Both the position numbers and the translations under genes were made by a program. The notes below the pieces were generated by a model, which saw only the letters and a list, made by a program, of their open reading frames with translations, made no database searches and was not told the origin of the DNA. From contig JAJXZM010000107.1 of NCBI GenBank assembly GCA_021780055.1, forward strand, positions 1-7,611: a stretch of DNA of 7,611 nucleotides. Direction: 5' to 3'. The DNA is from Acidobacteriota bacterium. GTDB lineage: Bacteria > Acidobacteriota > Terriglobia > UBA7540. Shown here one piece after another: positions 1-4,257 of this stretch. Within the stretch, counting starts at the first letter, position 1. Each line of letters starts with the position of its first letter.

Positions 1-147
1 CTGCGGGTCGCCCGCGAATTCATCGGGCAGAAATTTGAGCGCAACAAAGCGCCCCAAGGTGGTGTCTTCGGCCTTATACACCACACCCATGCCGCCGCCG
101 CCGAGCCTGTCAAGCACGCGATAATGGGAAACGATGTTCTCTGCCAC
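1..147 (-). CDS. Ser/Thr protein kinase, N-terminal fragment (cut by window edge)
   Basis: The 49 visible residues, read leftward from a GTG codon at 147-145, begin [16 protein letters not shown] and continue with a glycine-rich ATP loop ([13 protein letters not shown], about residues 16-28) and the VALK strand whose lysine (about residue 38) binds ATP phosphates. This is the start of a bacterial PknB/Hanks-type kinase catalytic domain, which phosphorylates proteins on Ser/Thr in the cytoplasm. The rest of the kinase and any sensor domain lie outside the window. An in-frame GTG at 162 is an alternative start; the in-frame stop TGA at 180-178 bounds the ORF. The GTG at 147 is preferred because family members usually begin a few residues before SHYRVL. 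An overlapping ATG-started ORF in another frame is a shadow. The gene is divergent from uvrC. The [14 protein letters not shown] style differs from the kinase at 4258, so it is a different subfamily rather than a recent copy. Confidence 0.9.
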   Translation of the reverse strand, partial: MAENIVSHYRVLDRLGGGGMGVVYKAEDTTLGRFVALKFLPDEFAGDPQ

Positions 148-265
148 CCGCGGGGCCCCCACCCTTGCGTGCCACCATCATAGGGAGCCGCGACACAGAA
201 GTCAATGGCGGGGGACGATGACCTAAGCCTGGCGGCGTTGTATCTTTCCGCGGTTCGTTAAGATC

Positions 266-282
266 GGCGATAATGGCGATAA
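266..282 (+). promoter_or_regulatory. Possible uvrC promoter -10 within a short direct repeat
   Basis: The 150-bp divergent gap between the kinase and uvrC holds a direct repeat GGCGATAA at 266-273 and 275-282. The first unit creates GATAAT at 269-274, five of six matches to the sigma70 -10 box. The best spaced -35 candidate, TTTCCG at 245-250, is poor. The placement just upstream of uvrC fits a promoter, but this is a weak call. Translation may start from the AAGGCGG at 281-287, which lies somewhat far (about 10 nt) from the ATG. Confidence 0.25.
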
Positions 283-297
283 GGCGGCGAAGCCCCA

Positions 298-2112
298 ATG
301 GACGAACTTCTCAAGCAAAGAGCGGAAGACCTGCCGGCGCGGCCCGGCGTGTATGTTTTCAAAGATGACGCGGGACGGCCTATCTACGTGGGCAAGGCCA
401 AATCACTGCGCCACCGCGTGCGATCTTACTTCCAGGAATCACGCCCCAGCGACGAAAAGCGCGACCGCCTTCTCGACGCTGCCGCGGACCTGGAAACTAT
501 CCTGGTGGACAACGAAAAAGAAGCCCTTGCCCTTGAGAACAATCTGATCAAGCAGTTCAAGCCTCGCTACAACGTCCTGCTGCGCGATGACAAAACCTAC
601 CCATACATCAAGTTCACTTTGCACGAGCGCTTTCCGCGCGTCTACGTCACTCGACGCCTGCGGAAAGACGGGTCGCGCTACTACGGTCCCTATTTCCCCG
701 GCGGGCTTGCTTACAAGATTGTGGACCTGATTCACCGCCGGTTCTTTGTCCCGTCGTGCAAAGTGGACCTGACACGATTCCACCCGCGACCCTGCCTTCA
801 GTATTACATCAAGCGCTGCCTGGGGCCGTGCGTCGAGGGATTGACGACGCCGGAGCGGTACACAGAAGCCGTGCGCGACGTTCGCATGTTCCTCGAAGGC
901 CGAGAAAGCGAACTGGTAAGGCAACTCCACAGTCGCATGGAGCGCGCTTCGGAGGAACAGCGCTACGAAGAGGCCGGCCGCTATCGCGACCAGTTGCTGA
1001 CCGTTGAACAACTGCGCGAGCGGCAGAAGATGGCGGCTTCAAGCGGAGAGGATTTTGACATCTTCGGTTTCCATCGTGAGGGAACCCAGATGGCAGTGGA
1101 CCTGTTCCACTTCCGCAACGGCCGCACCGTGGACCGCCGCGAATTCTTCTGGGAAGACCTTGATGAACCCGATCTTGGCGACGTCTTCTCGGCGCTGGTG
1201 AAGCAGGTTTATCTGGACCAGCAGTATGTGCCGGGCGAAATCTTTGTGCCCGTCGGCTTTGAGGACCAGCGCCTTCTTGAAGAGATGCTGTCTGAGAAAC
1301 GCGGCCGGGCCGTTCACGTTTATACCCCTGATGCCGGCAAACGGCGCGGCCTGCTGGAACTGGTTGCCAGGAACGCCCGCCATTCTTTTGAACGACGGTT
1401 CCGAGTTCTCAAACCAAGAACCGAAGAAATGCTGGGCGAACTCGCAGATGTCCTCGACCTGGCGAAACCACCACGGCGTATTGAGGCATTTGACATTTCG
1501 CATATTCAGGGGACCGATATCGTTGCTTCCATGGTGGTGTGCGAAAACGGCCAGATGAAAAAATCCGATTACCGGAAGTTCATCATCAAGACGGTACCGC
1601 AGAATGACGATTTTGCCAGTATGCGGGAGGTTGTTGGCCGGCGCTACCGGCGCCTGCAACTGGAAAACAAGGCCCTGCCCGACTTGGTCTTGATTGACGG
1701 GGGCCTCGGACAACTCCATGCAGCTGCGGATGCGCTGGCGGAGCTTGAGATTATTAACCAGCCGCTGGCCAGCATCGCCAAGAGGGAGGAGATTCTATAC
1801 CTCTATGGACGGGAAGACGAGCCGCTTGCATTGGACCATCATTCGCCGGCGCTGCACCTGATCCAGCGGATCAGGGATGAAGCCCACCGGTTTGCAGTGA
1901 CCTTCCACCGGAAGCGCCGTACCCGCCGCGAGCTGGCTTCTGAGCTTCTGGATATCCCAGGAGTGGGCGAGAGCACAGCCAGAAAGCTCCTGGAGCACTT
2001 CGGGAGTCTCGCGAGGCTCCGGTCAGTGAGCGAGGCTGAACTGTCCCAAATTGTGACACAAAAACAGGCGATACAAATAATGGAATATTTTGAAGGTTCT
2101 GAGCAGCGCTAA
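298..2112 (+). CDS. uvrC: UvrABC excinuclease subunit C (UvrC)
   Basis: This 604-residue protein is a full-length UvrC, the nuclease that cuts DNA on both sides of a lesion after UvrA/UvrB recognition. The N-terminal GIY-YIG nuclease domain (about 13-95) shows PGVYVF at 16-21 and IYVGKAKSLRHR at 29-40. Four cysteines at 154, 166, 174 and 178 have the spacing (11, 7, 3) of the UvrC iron-sulfur site. The UVR (UvrB-binding) motif follows at about 204-240. The RNase H-like 5' nuclease domain has FDISHIQG (D399), D438, LVLIDGG (D467) and the RFAVTFHR segment (H537), matching the known catalytic DDD(H) residues. A helix-hairpin-helix (IPGVGESTARKLLEHFG) lies at about 553-569. The second hairpin near the C-terminus is degenerate (VTQKQ where PGIS-like is expected). 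The ATG at 298 gives the family's standard N-terminus. The gene stands alone, with no uvrA or uvrB nearby. Confidence 0.98.
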   Translation: MDELLKQRAEDLPARPGVYVFKDDAGRPIYVGKAKSLRHRVRSYFQESRPSDEKRDRLLDAAADLETILVDNEKEALALENNLIKQFKPRYNVLLRDDKTYPYIKFTLHERFPRVYVTRRLRKDGSRYYGPYFPGGLAYKIVDLIHRRFFVPSCKVDLTRFHPRPCLQYYIKRCLGPCVEGLTTPERYTEAVRDVRMFLEGRESELVRQLHSRMERASEEQRYEEAGRYRDQLLTVEQLRERQKMAASSGEDFDIFGFHREGTQMAVDLFHFRNGRTVDRREFFWEDLDEPDLGDVFSALVKQVYLDQQYVPGEIFVPVGFEDQRLLEEMLSEKRGRAVHVYTPDAGKRRGLLELVARNARHSFERRFRVLKPRTEEMLGELADVLDLAKPPRRIEAFDISHIQGTDIVASMVVCENGQMKKSDYRKFIIKTVPQNDDFASMREVVGRRYRRLQLENKALPDLVLIDGGLGQLHAAADALAELEIINQPLASIAKREEILYLYGREDEPLALDHHSPALHLIQRIRDEAHRFAVTFHRKRRTRRELASELLDIPGVGESTARKLLEHFGSLARLRSVSEAELSQIVTQKQAIQIMEYFEGSEQR

Positions 2113-2140
2113 TATAAATAGTCTAGACGGTATATAAATA
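2113..2140. repeat. AT-rich direct repeat flanking a palindrome downstream of uvrC
   Basis: Two identical copies of TATAAATA (2113-2120 and 2133-2140) are spaced exactly 20 bp apart, about two helical turns, and flank a perfect 8-bp palindrome GTCTAGAC (2121-2128). They begin immediately after the uvrC stop codon and sit at the left of an AT-rich gap of about 107 bp in an otherwise GC-rich window. The arrangement could be a regulator-binding site or an upstream AT element for the ytxH promoter. No U-tract hairpin terminator is visible. Function is inference only. Confidence 0.4.
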
Positions 2141-2168
2141 ATTGCTTTAATAATAATGTAGTTTATTG

Positions 2169-2197
2169 TTGAAAATCTGATTGGACTTTGATATGGT
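2169..2197 (+). promoter_or_regulatory. Candidate sigma70-type promoter for the ytxH-like operon
   Basis: TTGAAA at 2169-2174 (five of six matches to the -35 consensus) is followed after exactly 17 bp by TATGGT at 2192-2197 (four of six to the -10). It sits about 22 bp upstream of the first ytxH-like start codon, leaving room for a short leader with the strong Shine-Dalgarno GGAGG at 2209-2213. The AT-rich surroundings support promoter function. Other AT-rich hexamers in the gap could be additional starts. Confidence 0.5.
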
Positions 2198-2219
2198 TGG
2201 GCTAGATTGGAGGTCAACC

Positions 2220-2453
2220 ATGAAGACGAAGAGTGTTCTTTACGGTTTGGGTGTTCTGAGCGCAGGCGTAGGCATTGGGGCTGTGATGGGCCTGCTATAT
2301 GCTCCCCAGAGCGGCCGCCAGACGCGGAAGTTGATTTCCAGGGCTGCCGAAGACGGCGCTGATTTTGTTGCCGAACGGACCCGCGAGATTCGCAAGCAGG
2401 CAGAAGGCGCCTTTGAGCGGGGCAAAGTTTTTGCGATCAAGCTGGTTGCCTAA
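2220..2453 (+). CDS. YtxH-like small membrane protein (first paralogue)
   Basis: This is a 77-residue protein. A hydrophobic glycine-rich segment (about 6-26, containing GVGIGAVMGLLYAP) probably crosses the membrane once. The typical YtxH junction YAPQSGRQTR follows, then a charged, helix-prone tail (AAEDGADFVAERTREIRKQAEG). YtxH family proteins are general-stress or envelope-associated proteins in Bacillus relatives with no defined biochemical activity. The ATG at 2220 is chosen because GGAGG (2209-2213) lies six bases upstream; the ORF extends in frame to a TTG at 2181, but that stretch overlaps the candidate promoter. It is the first gene of a set: the next start is 14 bp beyond its stop. 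The tail is shorter than that of the second copy. Confidence 0.88.
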   Translation: MKTKSVLYGLGVLSAGVGIGAVMGLLYAPQSGRQTRKLISRAAEDGADFVAERTREIRKQAEGAFERGKVFAIKLVA

Positions 2454-2467
2454 TCAGGAGGAATCTA

Positions 2468-2767
2468 ATGAGTGACAACGACGGAGGGTCGAAGCTAGCG
2501 TTCTTTCTGGCTGGAGCGGGGATTGGTGCCATTCTTGCCCTCCTGTTTGCTCCCAAAACAGGTAAAGAGACGCGCGACTACATTGTGCAGCGGGCCAACG
2601 AAGGCCGGGACCGGGTGACCGAAAAGAGCAAGGAGTATCGCCAGAAGGCCGAAGGTTATGTGGACAAGGCCCGGGACACGGTCACGAAACAGAAGGAACA
2701 GCTTTCTGCCGCGCTTGAGGCCGGCAAGCAAGCCTATCGGGAGGAGAAGGGCAAAGCGGCTCAGTGA
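2468..2767 (+). CDS. YtxH-like small membrane protein (second paralogue)
   Basis: This 99-residue protein has the same architecture as its upstream neighbour: a single membrane segment at about 9-28 (FFLAGAGIGAILALLFAP), the junction KTGKETRDYI, and a long charged amphipathic helix (about 38-95) rich in K, E, R and Q with EGYVDKARDTV-type repeats. The two copies align along the membrane segment, the AP-x-[ST]-G-x-[EQ]-TR junction and the Q/RKQAEG tail motif, so they arose by tandem duplication. A textbook Shine-Dalgarno AGGAGG (2456-2461) sits six bases before the ATG. The tail is expected in the cytoplasm with the N-terminus embedded, as in the family. The exact role is unknown; a part in envelope stress or membrane organisation is inference. 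Confidence 0.9.
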   Translation: MSDNDGGSKLAFFLAGAGIGAILALLFAPKTGKETRDYIVQRANEGRDRVTEKSKEYRQKAEGYVDKARDTVTKQKEQLSAALEAGKQAYREEKGKAAQ

Positions 2768-2807
2768 GTCACTCCCAGGCAGTTGCTCGGGCGGCCCATC
2801 GTAGCGT

Positions 2808-3320
2808 ATGGCACACGATACCGTGTTGACAATTTTCATTATCATTGCCGCCGCAGCCATCGTCCTGCAGGCTTTCTCGATGTTCGGACTTTATGTAACG
2901 GTCCGCCGCATTCAGGAAGAGGTGAAAGACCTGCGGGCCGATGTAACCCGCCGCATCGATCCTCTGGCTCAGTCACTCACCGAAATTGTTTCGAACTCGC
3001 GCGACCCTCTCCGTTCCATCACATCGGATCTGGCGGAAGTCGCACGCGTTCTGCGTGAGCGGACCGGCAGGGTCGACGATGTTCTCGACGACCTGCTTGA
3101 CCGTTTCCGCCGGCAGGTCATTCGTGTTGACCAGACCATCACCGATGTGCTCGAGAAGGTGGATAAGACGACAAGCGCCGTTCAGCGCAACATCATCGCG
3201 CCTGTAACGGAAGCATCGGCGGTATTGAAGGGAGTCCAGGCCGGCCTGGACTTCTTCCTTTCCAGACGCCGCGATTCCCGCACGAGCGACGTGCCGCAGG
3301 ACGAGCAGATGTTCATCTAG
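2808..3320 (+). CDS. DUF948/YtxG-like membrane-anchored coiled-coil protein
   Basis: This is a 170-residue protein with one N-terminal membrane helix (about 6-32, LTIFIIIAAAAIVLQAF and following). A long helical region (about 33-140) of hydrophobic-heptad character follows (VRRIQEEVKDLRADVTRRIDPLAQSL split over several turns, then DVLDDLLDRF, TITDVLEKVDKTTSAVQ). It ends with GVQAGLDFFLSRRR, a tail resembling DUF948 proteins. B. subtilis YtxG is a DUF948 protein encoded next to ytxH, and here it follows two ytxH-like genes after a 40-bp gap, which supports the assignment. TAG at 2802-2804 lies just upstream in frame, so the ATG at 2808 is the first usable ATG. No clear Shine-Dalgarno is seen, so translation may depend on the upstream genes. 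Another possibility is a generic methyl-accepting-like coiled coil; enzyme motifs are absent. Confidence 0.82.
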   Translation: MAHDTVLTIFIIIAAAAIVLQAFSMFGLYVTVRRIQEEVKDLRADVTRRIDPLAQSLTEIVSNSRDPLRSITSDLAEVARVLRERTGRVDDVLDDLLDRFRRQVIRVDQTITDVLEKVDKTTSAVQRNIIAPVTEASAVLKGVQAGLDFFLSRRRDSRTSDVPQDEQMFI

Positions 3321-3349
3321 TTTTCAGGCGGCCGCCGGGAGCGGATTGA

Positions 3350-4159
3350 TTGCGTGACGCGATTCCCGCGCGATGCCGACAACTTGCGGCCGCGGAGTAT
3401 GACCACCAGCAGACTGACTTGCCGAAACATTCAATCCATTCTCATCGCAAGCTATCTCCCGCAAAAGGGGAAGCCAAACCACGCCAGCCGGGGTCGCCAC
3501 GCAACTCCCCGGCTGTGGCCATATTTGCCCGAGCAATTGTTCCCGGAAAGACCAAAACAAGATTGATTCCCGCGCTTGGGCCCGGCGGAGCGGCGGACTT
3601 CCACCGCGCGCTGGTTTCTGACGCGTTGCGCAAGATTGCGAAACTGAAGGGCGAGACAACGCGCTATCTTTTTACCGCAGGCGGCAGCCTGCCACTGGAC
3701 TTGGTTCCCGCCGGCTTCTGTTGCCAAGGCCAGCAGGGGCGTGACCTTGGCCAGCGGCTCCAGCGCGCATTCGCGCAACTTCTGCGCCGGCATTCGCAAG
3801 TGGTGATTATCGGTACGGACTCGCCGGCGCTTGCTCCCGCCATGCTGCGGCTGGCGCTGGAGGAATTGCGCACCACTGACGCGGTGCTGGGCCCGTGCCC
3901 CGACGGCGGTTTTTACCTGATCGGTCTCCGGCGGACCTGCCGGGGACTTTTCAATGGCCCCCGCCTGGGAACCAAATTCGCTTTCGGCGACACACTTGCC
4001 AGACTTCTCGATCACAATTTTTCCTGCTCTGTTCTCGAACCCTGCCCGGACGTTGACCTCCCGCGCGATCTTGCAGCAATAAAGAAATCTCTGATCAAAC
4101 ATCCCGCCACTCGCCACCGAATGCCCCGCACCTGGCAGTTCCTCTCAAAGATCGCTTGA
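3350..4159 (+). CDS. DUF2064 / TIGR04282-family glycosyltransferase
   Basis: The recognisable domain runs from about residue 56 (VAIFARAIVPGKTKTRL) to the end. It shows the family's nucleotide-binding start PGKTKTRL (65-72), GRDLGQRLQRAF (130-141), the metal/nucleotide motif IIGTDSPAL (153-161), GPCPDGGFYLIGL (181-193) and DVDLPRDL (234-241). These are hallmarks of the GT-A-like family called TIGR04282 (arsenosugar biosynthesis glycosyltransferase) or DUF2064; members transfer sugars from nucleotide donors and many have no proven substrate. No arsenic genes are nearby, so the arsenosugar role is unproven. The start is uncertain. TTG at 3350 has GGGAG (3337-3341) eight bases upstream, but its first 55 residues are H/Q/K/P-rich and unlike the family. 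GTG at 3515 would give a 215-residue protein with a typical N-terminus but a poor Shine-Dalgarno. The range given is the longest reading. Confidence 0.8.
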   Translation: MRDAIPARCRQLAAAEYDHQQTDLPKHSIHSHRKLSPAKGEAKPRQPGSPRNSPAVAIFARAIVPGKTKTRLIPALGPGGAADFHRALVSDALRKIAKLKGETTRYLFTAGGSLPLDLVPAGFCCQGQQGRDLGQRLQRAFAQLLRRHSQVVIIGTDSPALAPAMLRLALEELRTTDAVLGPCPDGGFYLIGLRRTCRGLFNGPRLGTKFAFGDTLARLLDHNFSCSVLEPCPDVDLPRDLAAIKKSLIKHPATRHRMPRTWQFLSKIA

Positions 4160-4164
4160 GGGAG

Positions 4165-4190
4165 CATGGACAGCTTGTCCATGGTCCATG
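4165..4190. promoter_or_regulatory. Perfect 8-bp hairpin with an extra half-site
   Basis: CATGGACA (4165-4172) and TGTCCATG (4176-4183) form a perfect inverted repeat with a 3-nt centre. GTCCATG is then repeated directly at 4184-4190, giving three half-sites in 26 bp. It lies five bases after the glycosyltransferase stop and about 50 bp before the TATAAT of the kinase gene. It has no following T-run, so it is a weak terminator candidate; an operator for a dimeric regulator is equally possible. Confidence 0.4.
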
Positions 4191-4219
4191 TGAGCCCCGC
4201 CCGGAATGCAAAATAGGGC

Positions 4220-4246
4220 TGGACCTTCCGCCCCGCGGTGTATAAT
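4220..4246 (+). promoter_or_regulatory. Candidate promoter with perfect TATAAT for the large kinase
   Basis: TATAAT at 4241-4246 matches the -10 consensus at all six positions. The best -35 is TGGACC at 4220-4225 (four of six) with a short 15-bp spacer. Transcription would begin at about 4252-4254, only about 4-6 bases before the ATG at 4258. No Shine-Dalgarno fits in that space, implying a leaderless or near-leaderless message. Confidence 0.45.
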
Positions 4247-4257
4247 GCCTGCAAATT

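Noticed and set aside
110..298. A minus-strand 62-residue ORF covering the kinase-uvrC gap
   Set aside because: It overlaps the kinase N-terminus out of frame, starts at the uvrC start codon region and has no domain character.
439..1719. Two long minus-strand ORFs (439-1011 and 1039-1719) opposite uvrC
   Set aside because: They are antisense shadows created by codon bias over an unmistakable UvrC with all catalytic motifs; their proteins show no recognisable domain.
2181..2219. An in-frame N-terminal extension of the first ytxH-like gene from TTG 2181
   Set aside because: The ideally spaced GGAGG before ATG 2220 and the candidate -10 box inside the extension make 2220 the start.
2783..3058. 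A 91-residue plus-strand ORF overlapping the DUF948-like gene
   Set aside because: It is out of frame with the membrane-anchored coiled-coil protein, which has the coherent hydrophobic and heptad pattern.
3328..3393. Two GCGGCCGC palindromes (3328-3335 and about 3386-3393)
   Set aside because: They are short, GC-only palindromes that also occur inside coding sequence (about 2311) and are expected by chance at this base composition.
3452..4117. A 221-residue minus-strand ORF opposite the glycosyltransferase
   Set aside because: It lies opposite conserved glycosyltransferase motifs and has no family resemblance or ribosome-binding site.
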